Assembly (NCBI GenBank): GCA_041752115.1
Contig: JBGSHS010000170.1
Coordinates: 19,443-83,442, forward strand
Source: JAJRVM01 sp041752115
Lineage (GTDB): Bacteria; Planctomycetota; Planctomycetia; Pirellulales; Pirellulaceae
Direction of reading: 5' to 3'
DNA length: 64,000 bases
Each line of letters opens with the position of its first letter. Positions within the stretch are counted from its first letter, which is position 1. The notes under the pieces are model-generated. The model worked only from the letters and a program-made list of their open reading frames with translations, made no database searches and was not told the DNA's origin. This document shows, one piece after another, positions 36,474 to 45,528 of the stretch. The translations under genes were made by a program, and so were the position numbers.

Positions 36474-38774
36474 CTAGCGGCCGGTCGTGGAGACGGTGAA
36501 CTGACTGACCATGTCACGCAACGACATGGCCTGTGCTCCCAGCTGCTCACTGCTGGAGGCCATCTCTTCGCTGCCGGCAGCCGACTGTTCCGTGACCTGG
36601 GCGACACCCTGGATGGCCTTGGAGACTTCCTCGGCGTTGGCCGCCTGCTGCATGGTGGCGGCGGCAATCTCCGAAATCTTGGCCGCGGTGGCTTCCGCCG
36701 CCTTAATAATCTGCTTGAGCGATTCACCGGTCTGATCGCTCAGTTGTGCTCCTTCCTCCACGCGGGCCGTGGACTCCTTGATCAAGCCCGATATCTCTCC
36801 CGCTGCCTGGTTGGACCGTTCGGCCAGCTTGCGGACTTCATCGGCCACCACGGCGAATCCCATGCCGTGCTCACCGGCTCGAGCCGCTTCGATGGCGGCG
36901 TTCAGAGCGAGCAGGTTCGTCTGGCTGGCGATCTCGGAAATCACCTGGATGATCTCGGCGATCTGCGTGGAGCTGGTGCGGATCTGCCCCATCGATTCCA
37001 CCGACTTCTGCACGGCTCGTCCACCCTCTTCGGCCAGGCGATTCGCGTCGGACGCGACCTTGGTCGCTTCGGTGGCGTTCTCCTTCACGCCGTCGACCGA
37101 CCGAGCCAGTTCTTCGATAGCGGCCGTCATCTGCTCAACACTCGAGCTCTGCGTCTGCGCTCCCGATGCCAGTGTCTGCGAGCTTTCGGCAATCACGCGA
37201 GCACCTTCGGCAAACTGGTTGGCGCTCTCATTGATCTGTTGAATGGCATCTCGGATCGCCTCGATCACTTGATTCACGTTGTCACGCAGCTCCCCGTAAG
37301 CTCCCGGGTAGCTGTTCTCGACCATCCGTGAGAAGTCCTTCGCCGCCAGTCGTTTGAGGATCTTGGCAATATCCTGGATCGGCGCGGCAAATCCTTCCAG
37401 AGTCTTGTTCATGCCCTGGATGATCTGCTTCCACGTCCCGGAGTACTTTCCGTCGTCGACACGCGTGTTCAATTCTCCCTTGCCGGCAGCCGTAGCCAGC
37501 TGAATGACTTCCGTGGCCACGTTCTTGAGGTTGGAGCGGACTTGCTCAACTGTCTCGTTAATGAAGGCCTTCGTGCCGGGGAACTTCTCCAGCGGCGCCT
37601 CGAAGTTGCCCCTTCCGAACTCGGCGATGCAGGCCATCGCCTTCTTCTTGACCGCGATGTGGCCCGAGACCATGCCGTTAATCCCACTGGCCATATCGTG
37701 ATAGGCCCCCTGGAACCGATCGGCATCGATGTAGACATCGATATCGCCCTTGTTGTGCTCGTCCGACATGTGTTTCATGTCAGCGACTAACCCGTCAATG
37801 GCGTCGATGCACTGGTTCAAATTGTTCTTGATTTCGTTGAAATCGCCCTGGTACGTGTCGTTGATCCTGGGCGGAATGTCCCCCTTGGAAATCCGGTCGA
37901 CGTATTCGGCAGCCACGTTGAGCGGACCAATCACGGCGTCCAGCGTCTCATTGACGCCTTCCACAATCGGCCGGAATTCCAGGCTGACCAGTTCCGGGTT
38001 GCCGCGTGTCTGCAACTGGCCATTGACGGCGGCCTGTGAGAGTCTTGCGGACTCGCCAATGAGCGCTCGCAGGACCTTGGAGATTCCGCGTGCCATGAAC
38101 ACGCCCAGGAAGAGCATCGTCGCGCTGCCAAGGCCGATGGCCACGAAGATGCCGATGACGGCGTACCGCGCGGTCGACGTGGCGTTGGCAACCCCTTCGT
38201 CTCCCAGGCGTGCGTTGAGCTTGATGATCTCGTCCAGGCTCTTGACGCACTTGTTGAACGCGTCCCGCGATCGCTTGCTTACTTCAAACACTTGATCGTC
38301 GAGCTGTGTGATGGTCGCGTCTTCTGAGGCCGTACCGGCACTGAGTAATTGGTCTTTTTTTCGGGACGAGTCCACGACTTCCTGAATGAGCGATTTCCAC
38401 TGGGCCCATTCTCCCGTGAAGCTCTTCCACATGGCAGCTTCTTCGGCCGATTGCGTCAGCGCCTCATACATCTCAAAGCCCTGGTCGGCGAGCTTGTACC
38501 CCTCCTCGATCCGGGTGTACTGATCCGCTCGGATCTGCGATTCCATCATCCGTCGGTTGATCAGGCCCCGCTCACCGTATCCCACGTTGAGCTGGCCTTT
38601 GGCGATCAGATTCAGTCCTCGCACGCTCGGCAGCTTGTTGAGACCGATATCCGTAACGCTGGCCGACAGGCTCGTGATGCTGCGGTAGCCGACCAGGCCG
38701 ACCACCACAGTGATGCCAATGGCAATGCAGAACCCACTGAGTACTTTGGTGCCCGTCTTCATCTTCGCTAACAT
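36474..38774 (-). CDS. Methyl-accepting chemotaxis protein
   Basis: 766 residues from ATG 38774 (GAGGAG six bases upstream). TM1 is at about residues 11-29 and TM2 at about 204-228, enclosing a four-helix-bundle-like periplasmic domain of about 175 residues. After TM2 come several HAMP-like segments (about 230-480, including repeated NETLDAVIGPLNVAAEYVDRISKGDIP-type and ELNTRVDDGKYSGTW-type units), then the MCP signalling domain with the hairpin tip ASQTNLLALNAAIEAARAGEHGMGFAVVADEVRKLAERS in pieces. No CheR-docking pentapeptide is visible at the C-terminus (ends VSTTGR). The poly-HAMP arrangement suggests a long cytoplasmic relay. Ligand unknown. Confidence 0.93.
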   Translation of the reverse strand: MLAKMKTGTKVLSGFCIAIGITVVVGLVGYRSITSLSASVTDIGLNKLPSVRGLNLIAKGQLNVGYGERGLINRRMMESQIRADQYTRIEEGYKLADQGFEMYEALTQSAEEAAMWKSFTGEWAQWKSLIQEVVDSSRKKDQLLSAGTASEDATITQLDDQVFEVSKRSRDAFNKCVKSLDEIIKLNARLGDEGVANATSTARYAVIGIFVAIGLGSATMLFLGVFMARGISKVLRALIGESARLSQAAVNGQLQTRGNPELVSLEFRPIVEGVNETLDAVIGPLNVAAEYVDRISKGDIPPRINDTYQGDFNEIKNNLNQCIDAIDGLVADMKHMSDEHNKGDIDVYIDADRFQGAYHDMASGINGMVSGHIAVKKKAMACIAEFGRGNFEAPLEKFPGTKAFINETVEQVRSNLKNVATEVIQLATAAGKGELNTRVDDGKYSGTWKQIIQGMNKTLEGFAAPIQDIAKILKRLAAKDFSRMVENSYPGAYGELRDNVNQVIEAIRDAIQQINESANQFAEGARVIAESSQTLASGAQTQSSSVEQMTAAIEELARSVDGVKENATEATKVASDANRLAEEGGRAVQKSVESMGQIRTSSTQIAEIIQVISEIASQTNLLALNAAIEAARAGEHGMGFAVVADEVRKLAERSNQAAGEISGLIKESTARVEEGAQLSDQTGESLKQIIKAAEATAAKISEIAAATMQQAANAEEVSKAIQGVAQVTEQSAAGSEEMASSSEQLGAQAMSLRDMVSQFTVSTTGR

Positions 38775-38834
38775 CTCACTCTCCTCGTTGGTGGTGTCGA
38801 ATAGTTGATTGCAGTAGCGGGCCGTCAACGCCCA

Positions 38835-39560
38835 TCAGGGGCGAATCAGCCCGACACGCCTTTCGTTCGTGCTCGGTACTGTCTCATCGGTCGGCAGTTG
38901 GATGTGAGGTCGGCCGAGTGTGTGTGGTCGGCAGTCGCCCACCGCGGGCACATTCACTGTCTGCTCGACCTTGCGGTAGATCCGGGCACAGGAAGTCACT
39001 TGCTGGAAGTACGGATCCAGCGGCTCCGGTAATCGCTGTGTGTGTTCCATCACGATCAGTCCACCGGGCTGCAAGGCGCGGTGGAACATGGTGAGCACGT
39101 GCACTCGTTGCAGCTCACTGAAATGCAGCAGCACGTTTTTGCAGACGATCAGACTCAGTCCGTCGCGGATCGGCTGCAGAGAAAGCAGGTCGTGCTGAGC
39201 GAACTCGATGCGAGCTCGCAGTTCGGAAGCGGTAACGACCGTGCCGGGCTCCATACCAGCGGAGAAGTACCGCTTCACGATGTCGCGGGGAACACGACGA
39301 ATCTCATCTGCCCGGAACACACCGGAACGCACCTGAGTGGCGAACCCGACATCGAGGTCGGTCGCGTGAATCCTCACGTTCCTGAACACGAACTGGGACA
39401 TCCGCTCACGCAGCAGAATGGCCAACGTATATGGTTCCGGGCCATGGGCGCATCCGGCGTCCCAGATGTGGATGAACGCGCGCCCCTGCAGGCTCGGCAT
39501 CGCCTCGTCGATCGCCAGTGCGAGTGGATCAGAGTCGCGGAAAAAATAGGTGAATGCCAC
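38835..39560 (-). CDS. cheR: CheR-type methyltransferase lacking the N-terminal helical domain
   Basis: 241 residues. The protein begins directly at the start of the catalytic domain (TYFFRDSDPLALAI, the FFRD segment) and has the SAM-binding motif DAGCAHGPEPYTLAIL (35-49), where most CheR proteins have GCSTGEEPYSLA, plus HATDLD, FAQHDLLSL, LIVCKNVLLHFS and GGLIVMEHTQRLPEP. CheR methylates glutamates of chemoreceptors. The about 80-residue N-terminal helical domain of CheR is missing; an in-frame stop lies nine codons before the ATG, so this is not a mis-called start. It may be a streamlined or degenerate methylase. It is upstream of the MCP gene (60 bases) on the same strand. Confidence 0.87.
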   Translation of the reverse strand: MAFTYFFRDSDPLALAIDEAMPSLQGRAFIHIWDAGCAHGPEPYTLAILLRERMSQFVFRNVRIHATDLDVGFATQVRSGVFRADEIRRVPRDIVKRYFSAGMEPGTVVTASELRARIEFAQHDLLSLQPIRDGLSLIVCKNVLLHFSELQRVHVLTMFHRALQPGGLIVMEHTQRLPEPLDPYFQQVTSCARIYRKVEQTVNVPAVGDCRPHTLGRPHIQLPTDETVPSTNERRVGLIRP

Positions 39561-39776
39561 GGCTGGTGCTGAGCTTTGTGAGGGTTACAGGGGCAGAAAG
39601 GTCGGGTGAATTGACCTACCGAACCATAGGTCCTGGCAGACGACCGCAAGCGACCTGACATAAGTACGACAGAATTCCTTGCCATCGGCTTGTGACCTAC
39701 TTTTGCTGAGGCAAGTTCGCGCGCACGGGGCGTGCGTCTGCTGGCCGCCAGGAATCCTCACAGAAGGAAGCACAGC

Positions 39777-40745
39777 GTGAAAAGCGACTCGATGACCAAT
39801 GCCAGTTCGCGGACGAGCGCAGTGGACACGGGGATTCTGCTCGAGGCTGGCACGAATGAACTGGAAGTACTCGTGTTCGCAGTGGGTGGCGAACGCTACG
39901 CAGTCAACGTCGCCAAGGTGCGGGAAGCCAGGACGCTCGAGCACACCACGTTCCTGCCCCGTTTTCCCGCTTCCGTCGACGGTATGGTCCGCGTGCGAGA
40001 CACCGTCGTGCCCGCTGTGGATCTGCACAAATGTCTGTGGGGATCTGCCCTGCCGGAAACGTGTGTCGATGCGCGCCACCTGCTGCTCGAGTTTAACAAT
40101 CAGCTGATTGCATTTCGAGTGGAAGCCGTGGATCGAGTTCATCGCGTCTCGTGGAAAGAAATCCTGCCGCTTCCATCTGGCACTGGCCAGGATGTCCCCG
40201 TCACAGGCCTCGTGCTGTTGGAGGGCAAGATCGTCATCCTGCTCGACTTCGAGTCGATTGGCGCGAAGTTGGGAATCAGCGGCAGCGTGACGGTCTCCCA
40301 ACACCTTGCCGAGGCGCCACCCAAAGCCATTCCACACCGCCTCGTGTTCGCCGATGACTCGGCACTGATCCGGCGAATGATGCACGAGACGCTCAAACAT
40401 GCCGGCTATGATGACATTCGCATTTGTGTTGACGGCCAGGAAGCCTGGGACTATATGCAGCAACTGGCTCGTGAGCACACCGCCGAGTCGGTACGGGAAT
40501 CGGTAGCCGCGGTGATCACCGACATTGAAATGCCGCGGATGGATGGATTCAGCCTCACCAAAAACATTCGCCACGATCCTGTTCTGAAGGATCTGCCGGT
40601 GATTCTCTTCTCGTCGCTCGTCTCCCGAGACAATGAAAAGAAGGGAAAACAGGTGGGTGCCACGGCGCAAGTTTCCAAGCCGAAATGGGATGACCTCTCG
40701 AGTACCCTCGTCGAGGCGCTCGGCCGGGTCGTTCACCACGGATAG
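39777..40745 (+). CDS. cheV: CheV-like chemotaxis protein (CheW + receiver)
   Basis: 322 residues from GTG 39777, with AAGGA 8 bases upstream. The N-terminal 160 residues form a CheW domain (LEVLVFAVGGERYAVNVAKVREA, GMVRVRDTVVPAVDLHKCL, VTGLVLLEGKIVILLDFESI). The C-terminal 120 residues form a receiver with LVFADDSALIRRMM, the phospho-acceptor Asp in VITDIEMPRMDG and VSKPKWDD with the Lys. CheV couples receptors to CheA and its receiver tunes adaptation. It is divergent from the CheR/MCP/CheW genes. CheA and CheB are absent from the window. Confidence 0.92.
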   Translation: MKSDSMTNASSRTSAVDTGILLEAGTNELEVLVFAVGGERYAVNVAKVREARTLEHTTFLPRFPASVDGMVRVRDTVVPAVDLHKCLWGSALPETCVDARHLLLEFNNQLIAFRVEAVDRVHRVSWKEILPLPSGTGQDVPVTGLVLLEGKIVILLDFESIGAKLGISGSVTVSQHLAEAPPKAIPHRLVFADDSALIRRMMHETLKHAGYDDIRICVDGQEAWDYMQQLAREHTAESVRESVAAVITDIEMPRMDGFSLTKNIRHDPVLKDLPVILFSSLVSRDNEKKGKQVGATAQVSKPKWDDLSSTLVEALGRVVHHG

Positions 40746-41007
40746 TTCGGCTCCGGTCCAGCCTCGGAGTTCCGCACGCCCGCCCGCAACCAGGTCATCA
40801 CGTCGGATCCTTCGGCCAAACGATCGTCCCTCGCCTGATCGTGAGGCGATGTCGTGCTCACGTCGCCGTGGTGACGTAGTTCTCGCACTGGACTACAATA
40901 GTGCCTCATGCCGAGTCCCGCTCGGTTGGCCACCTCCCAGGCCGCTGACCACCAGACCGCGTACGTTGCAACTACATCCATCTTCTGCCGAGGCCCGATC
41001 ACACACG

Positions 41008-42522
41008 ATGCCACTGCGCCACCCCCACCCTCGCCTGCTTGCCTTTGCACTCCTGCTTCCGACGTTGGCCTGCCCGATCCAGGGGCTCGCCCCAGCCTGG
41101 GGAGACGATTCGCCACCAGCATCTGCGGCTTCTCCGTGGATCTCGCTGTTCGACGGCCAATCCCTGGCCGGCTGGCAGGCCTCCGAGCACGCCGATACAT
41201 GGCGTGTAGACGACGGTCTGCTGATCGCGCAGGGAGAACGCAGCCACCTCTTCTATACCGGACCGGTCGGTCATCACGATTTCACGAACTTTGAGCTGGA
41301 AGTAGAAGCCAAGACGGGGCCCGCAGCCAATTCCGGCGTGTATTTTCACACGGCGTATCAAGAGGCCGGGTGGCCGGCTCAGGGCTATGAAGTCCAGATC
41401 AGCAACGCGCCCGCCGAGTCGGGAACCTACCGGGAATTGAAGCGGACCGGCAGCCTCTACGCCGTGCGTAACATTTACAAGTCGAATGTGCGCGATGAAG
41501 AGTGGTTCCAACTTCGCGTGACCGTGATCGGAAACCGGATTCGTGTGTGGGTGAACAACCAACTGACGGTTGATTACGTGCAGCCAGACCAGGCTCCGCG
41601 CCGCAGCGATATGGACGGACGCCGGCTTTCGCATGGCACCATCGCCCTCCAGGGTCATGATGCCGACAGCAGAGTGGCTTTTCGCTGTGTGAGAATCCGC
41701 TTACTGGAGGCAGACGCTGACCCGTTCGCCGAGCCACGACCGTCGGAAGAAGGATACGGCGTCACGGCACTCGACGTGGACCGACTCACCGCCGCCGACG
41801 TGCCGTTGATCGACTATCACATCCACCTGCGCGGTGGCATGACGCCTCAGAAGGCGATGGATCGTCAGGCCGTGCTGGGGCTGAACTCAGGAGTACTGGA
41901 GAATGTCGGCCGAGGTTGGCCGATCGAAAACGACCAACAGCTCAAAACGATCTTGGAAAGTGTCGAAGGACTCCCGTTAATGGTCGGCCTGCAGGTGAAT
42001 GACCGGGACTGGATGCACCGCCACAGCCAGGAACTGCTCGATCGGCTCGACTACGTTCTGGCCGACACCATGATCATGCCAATGCCTGACGACAAGGGAC
42101 CACCGACGAAGCTGTGGATCGCCGAGAACTTCACCATTCCTGACGCCGAAGCGTGGATGGAGCGTTACGTGCAACACAACCTGCGCGTACTTCGCGAGCC
42201 GATTTCCATTCTGGCCAATCCCACCTATCTGCCGGCGGCCTTGGAGAACCAGTATGATCAGCTCTGGACCGACGCCAGGATGCGACAAGTGATCCAAGCG
42301 GCCATCGATAACCATGTGGCGCTGGAGATCAACGGTTCGAGCCAATGGCCACACGATCGGTTTATCCGGATGGCCAAGCAGATGGGAGCTAAGTTCAGCC
42401 TCGGCTCCAACAATTTTGATGACAAACCCATCGACATGTCGCGTTGTCTGGAGGCGATTACCCGCTTTGATCTGACGAACCAGGACCTCTTCGTGCCAGG
42501 CGAACGACCTTCCACCGAGTGA
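41008..42522 (+). CDS. DUF1080 domain fused to a PHP-like metal-dependent hydrolase domain
   Basis: 504 residues with a signal peptide (LLAFALLLPTLACPIQG). Residues about 43-235 are a DUF1080 (3-keto-disaccharide hydrolase) jelly-roll: WISLFDGQSLAGWQ, FELEVEAKTGPAANSGVYF, GYEVQISN, FQLRVTVIGNRIRVWVNNQLTVDY. Residues about 265-500 resemble a PHP-type fold: LIDYHIHLRGGM near 268-277 gives two His, VALEINGSSQWPHDRFIRMAKQMGAKFSLGSNNFD corresponds to the end of PHP (in pieces), where the usual SDAH is SNNF. The substituted metal ligands leave activity in doubt. The fusion suggests action on a carbohydrate or its phosphate, in the periplasm. It is followed by a second DUF1080 gene (convergent). Confidence 0.85.
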   Translation: MPLRHPHPRLLAFALLLPTLACPIQGLAPAWGDDSPPASAASPWISLFDGQSLAGWQASEHADTWRVDDGLLIAQGERSHLFYTGPVGHHDFTNFELEVEAKTGPAANSGVYFHTAYQEAGWPAQGYEVQISNAPAESGTYRELKRTGSLYAVRNIYKSNVRDEEWFQLRVTVIGNRIRVWVNNQLTVDYVQPDQAPRRSDMDGRRLSHGTIALQGHDADSRVAFRCVRIRLLEADADPFAEPRPSEEGYGVTALDVDRLTAADVPLIDYHIHLRGGMTPQKAMDRQAVLGLNSGVLENVGRGWPIENDQQLKTILESVEGLPLMVGLQVNDRDWMHRHSQELLDRLDYVLADTMIMPMPDDKGPPTKLWIAENFTIPDAEAWMERYVQHNLRVLREPISILANPTYLPAALENQYDQLWTDARMRQVIQAAIDNHVALEINGSSQWPHDRFIRMAKQMGAKFSLGSNNFDDKPIDMSRCLEAITRFDLTNQDLFVPGERPSTE

Positions 42523-42689
42523 AAAGGAGCCCCTTTCGCCGTGGTCCGTGCGGGCGAGAATGGGAGAACGGCCGCAGCTGAGCATCTTCCCGGATCGGGC
42601 GCGGATGCCGCCTCACCGCGTCACGTGAAGCTGTCAAACTTCGAGCAAATCGGCCGAGCCGCAGAAGGTCTACCGCCGCTCGCCCCCTC

Positions 42690-42731
42690 CTCGAGGCGTT
42701 TGTCTCGAGGTGTTTGTCTCGAGGTGTTAAT
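42690..42731. repeat. Three-copy 14-base tandem repeat at a stop codon
   Basis: Three adjacent units, CTCGAGGCGTTTGT (42690-42703), CTCGAGGTGTTTGT (42704-42717) and CTCGAGGTGTTAAT (42718-42731). The last unit covers the stop codon of the minus-strand DUF1080 gene. It looks like a slippage expansion. Confidence 0.75.
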
Positions 42732-43407
42732 CAAGCGACTTGAGGCGGATATCCTTGTACCAAGCCTCGCTAGGAGGACCTCCATGGATCTGCAATCCGA
42801 TGAGGCCTCGTTGCTCGATCGCCTCATCCGGCTCGGTGTAATCAACCGTCGCCACGCCGTTGACCCACAACCGGATGCGCCGCCCCTCACAGCGAATGCG
42901 GTACTCGTTCCATGAATCAGCCTTGACGAGTTCCTTGCGTTTCGCGTCCTCCGGACCAGCCAGCACTTTGTTGCGACGTGACTCATCGTACAAGCATCCC
43001 CACCAACCGTCCCCCAAATCGGCTTGGTAACCGATCATCTCATGATGATTGGGAATCCGGCGACTGCGGATCTGAATCCCCGCATTGGCTCCCTGACCGA
43101 GGACCTTGAACTTCAGACACAGCTCAAAACTCCCGTACTCCTGTTTGGTACAAAGAAACTCATTGCGCGGCACCGCCCGTTCGAGTGATCCACCCACAAT
43201 GGCTCCATCCTGGACGCGGAACGACTTCTCGTCCCCTTCCCAGCCTTCAAGCGTGGAACCATCAAACAGAGCCACGAAACCCTCTTCCTGGTCCGATGGC
43301 TTCGCACGCTCGTCGGCGTGAGTCGAACAGGTTCCCCCAAAGAAAGCGCTGAGCAACCCCGTCACAACCAGAATCACCGACAAAGTTCCACCGAAGCGAG
43401 TGTTCAC
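42727..43407 (-). CDS. DUF1080 (3-keto-disaccharide hydrolase-type) secreted protein
   Basis: 226 residues from GTG 43407 (GGGAGG seven bases upstream). Signal peptide (LSVILVVTGLLSAFFGGTCS). Jelly-roll DUF1080 fold: FVALFDGSTLEGWEGDEKSFRVQDGAIVGGS in pieces, FELCLKFKVLGQGANAGIQIRSRRIPN, MIGYQADLGDGWWGCLYDESRRNKVLA, NEYRIRCEGRRIRLWVNGVATVDYTEPD and GLIGLQIHGGPPSEAWYKDIRLKSL. Family members act on 3-keto sugars or bind carbohydrates; the exact substrate is unknown. It starts 62 bases after the citrate synthase stop on the same strand, so they may share a transcript, though no functional link is known. Confidence 0.9.
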   Translation of the reverse strand: MNTRFGGTLSVILVVTGLLSAFFGGTCSTHADERAKPSDQEEGFVALFDGSTLEGWEGDEKSFRVQDGAIVGGSLERAVPRNEFLCTKQEYGSFELCLKFKVLGQGANAGIQIRSRRIPNHHEMIGYQADLGDGWWGCLYDESRRNKVLAGPEDAKRKELVKADSWNEYRIRCEGRRIRLWVNGVATVDYTEPDEAIEQRGLIGLQIHGGPPSEAWYKDIRLKSLD

Positions 43408-43469
43408 AAGTCTGCCTCCCACTGATGTGGCTTCTCTGGACCCGCGGGAAGTGCGGCCGCCCGAGCGAA

Positions 43470-44783
43470 CTAACCCTCGTCACGCACCAAGACCATGGGA
43501 TTGGCGATCGCCGTGGCGATATCCGTTTCTCTTGGGCCCTGGTAAACCTGGCGAGGACGAACGATGCGGCTGGACGGGTCTTCGTGCTGCTCCTTCCAGT
43601 GGGCAATCCAACCAGGCAGGCGTCCAATGGAGAAGATCACCGTAAACATATTGGTCGGAATCCCCATGGAACGTAGCAGCAAGCCGCTGTAGAAGTCAAC
43701 GTTTGGATATAGATTGCGCTCGATGAAGTAGGAATCTTTCAGCGCTAGTTCCTCCAGCTTGCGAGCAATGTCCAGCAGAGGATCGGGGCGTTTGAGCGTG
43801 GCGAACACACGCTCGCATGATTCCCGGATAATGCGAGCCCGTGGATCAAAGTTCTTGTACACGCGGTGGCCGAACCCCATCAGGCGGAAATTGCTATTCT
43901 TGTCCTTCGCCGCCGCAATACAATCCTCAGGGGACATGCCACCAGCGTAAATCCGCTCGAGCATCTCAATGACTTTCACATTGGCACCGCCATGTAACGG
44001 CCCCCACAGCGCACTGACGCCCGCTGAGCAGGAAGCAAAGAGATTCGCCTGCGAAGAACCGACGACGCGCACCGTGAACGTGCTGCAGTTCTGCTCGTGA
44101 TCCGCATGCAGAATCAACACCAGATTCAACGCATCGACGATCTCCGGTGTACAAATGTACTGCTGATGCGGCAACGAGAACATCATGTGCAGCAGGTTCT
44201 CGCAGTATCGCAGGTGCGGATCAGGGTAGTTGAACGGCAGGCCCAATGACCTCCGATACGCAAACGCGGCGATCGTCCGCACTTTGCTGATGAGCCGAGC
44301 TGCGGCTGCCACCAACGACTCCGTGTCTTCCAACGCCAGGAACTGCTGATGATAATACGATAGATTGTTCAAGCACGCCGAGAGAATCGCCATCGGCGGC
44401 GCATCGACCGGAATCTGCTGAAACTGATGCCGAGCACTTTCGTGCAGCAGCGAATTGGCGGTCAATAACTCGCTGAAATTGGCCAACTCATCCGTCGTCG
44501 GCATGCGGCCAAAGATCAACAGCCACGCGCAACGGACAAAACTCGGCACCTGCTGGAACTGCTCAATCGGAATGCCCCGATACCGCAGAATCCCTTTCTC
44601 CCCGTCAATGAACGTAATCCGACTCTCGCAGACTCCGGTGTTGCCCAGGGCTGGATCGTACGTAATGTGCCCCGTCTTGTCACGCAACTGCCGTATGTCA
44701 ATCGCCCGCTCTCCCTCCGTACCGACGATGATCGGGAGTTCCAACTGACGGTCACCGATGGTTAAGATCGCTTTCTCTGGCAT
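43470..44783 (-). CDS. gltA: Citrate synthase
   Basis: 437 residues, typical type II citrate synthase length. It condenses acetyl-CoA and oxaloacetate at the entry to the TCA cycle. Recognisable segments: HITYDPALGNTGVCESRITFIDGEKGILRYRGIPIEQ near the N-terminus (in pieces), WGPLHGGANVKV with the first catalytic His, GFGHRVYKNFDPRA with the second, and ERNLYPNVDFYSGLLL with the catalytic Asp. The C-terminus (IVRPRQVYQGPRETD) is conserved. It is followed by a DUF1080 gene 62 bases downstream on the same strand. Confidence 0.97.
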   Translation of the reverse strand: MPEKAILTIGDRQLELPIIVGTEGERAIDIRQLRDKTGHITYDPALGNTGVCESRITFIDGEKGILRYRGIPIEQFQQVPSFVRCAWLLIFGRMPTTDELANFSELLTANSLLHESARHQFQQIPVDAPPMAILSACLNNLSYYHQQFLALEDTESLVAAAARLISKVRTIAAFAYRRSLGLPFNYPDPHLRYCENLLHMMFSLPHQQYICTPEIVDALNLVLILHADHEQNCSTFTVRVVGSSQANLFASCSAGVSALWGPLHGGANVKVIEMLERIYAGGMSPEDCIAAAKDKNSNFRLMGFGHRVYKNFDPRARIIRESCERVFATLKRPDPLLDIARKLEELALKDSYFIERNLYPNVDFYSGLLLRSMGIPTNMFTVIFSIGRLPGWIAHWKEQHEDPSSRIVRPRQVYQGPRETDIATAIANPMVLVRDEG

Positions 44784-45528
44784 GACGAACCTTTTCTGCT
44801 AATCTGAGGACGCTGTAGCGGGTCAGCCTCCGACACCAGTTCCCCGAGGTGGTGGGCCGAGAAATTCGGCGCACCGGAATCCACCTCCAGCCGCCTACGC
44901 TCGCCACGGGGAATCGCCCCGCCGCTAGCACCAAGTGGTATACCACAGTTTTCCCGATTTCAAGCCTATTGCAAGTGGGCGGGGGACCAAACCGCCAACA
45001 GCGGGACGGATAGCAGCCACCTGTAACGAACAGCTAACTCGCAACAGAGCTCCCGAAGGATTGCTCCATTGCCTGGACTCCGTTGCTGATCCGTTCGGAC
45101 TCTTGTCCGTTTCAGGGCTGTCCCTTTACGGACATCTGGAGCACGATTCCCGTCGCGGCAACAGTTGACCCCCACTTCGCAACACAATCTGAATAATCCA
45201 CACACTTCGCATCGGCTTTGCCGCATTTCCTCTTCGCTATTGAGTGTATCGTTTCGCGACCGTTTGGCAACGCCGCCCCCTCGCTAGGTATATCGACATA
45301 TACCCCCGTGGACAAGAACGCAGCCACAGGACGGTCTGGGGCAGAAACGGCCTGCAGCAGACAGAGGCCCACAGCAGAGAGGCCCACAGCAGACACACAG
45401 CTTCACGGCTCAGGTCTCTTGGGCACCACAGGCGGATTCGTCGGGTCGCTCGCGGTCGTCAGCACGTATCAGTCCGAGGCCACTGGGACGGCAGCGCGGT
45501 GGGTCGAAGAAACGTGGCCGGAAGCACG
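44784..45528. other. 745-base stretch upstream of citrate synthase
   Basis: No gene supported. A 15-base unit GAGGCCCACAGCAGA is repeated in tandem at 45364-45378 and 45379-45393. A minus-strand frame 45112-45396 starts inside this repeat with a signal-like leader, but composition and context are weak. The promoter of gltA must lie here. Confidence 0.45.

Noticed and set aside
45112..45396. 94-codon minus-strand frame with a leader-like start
   Set aside because: It begins inside a tandem duplication, lacks a ribosome binding site and has no domain.
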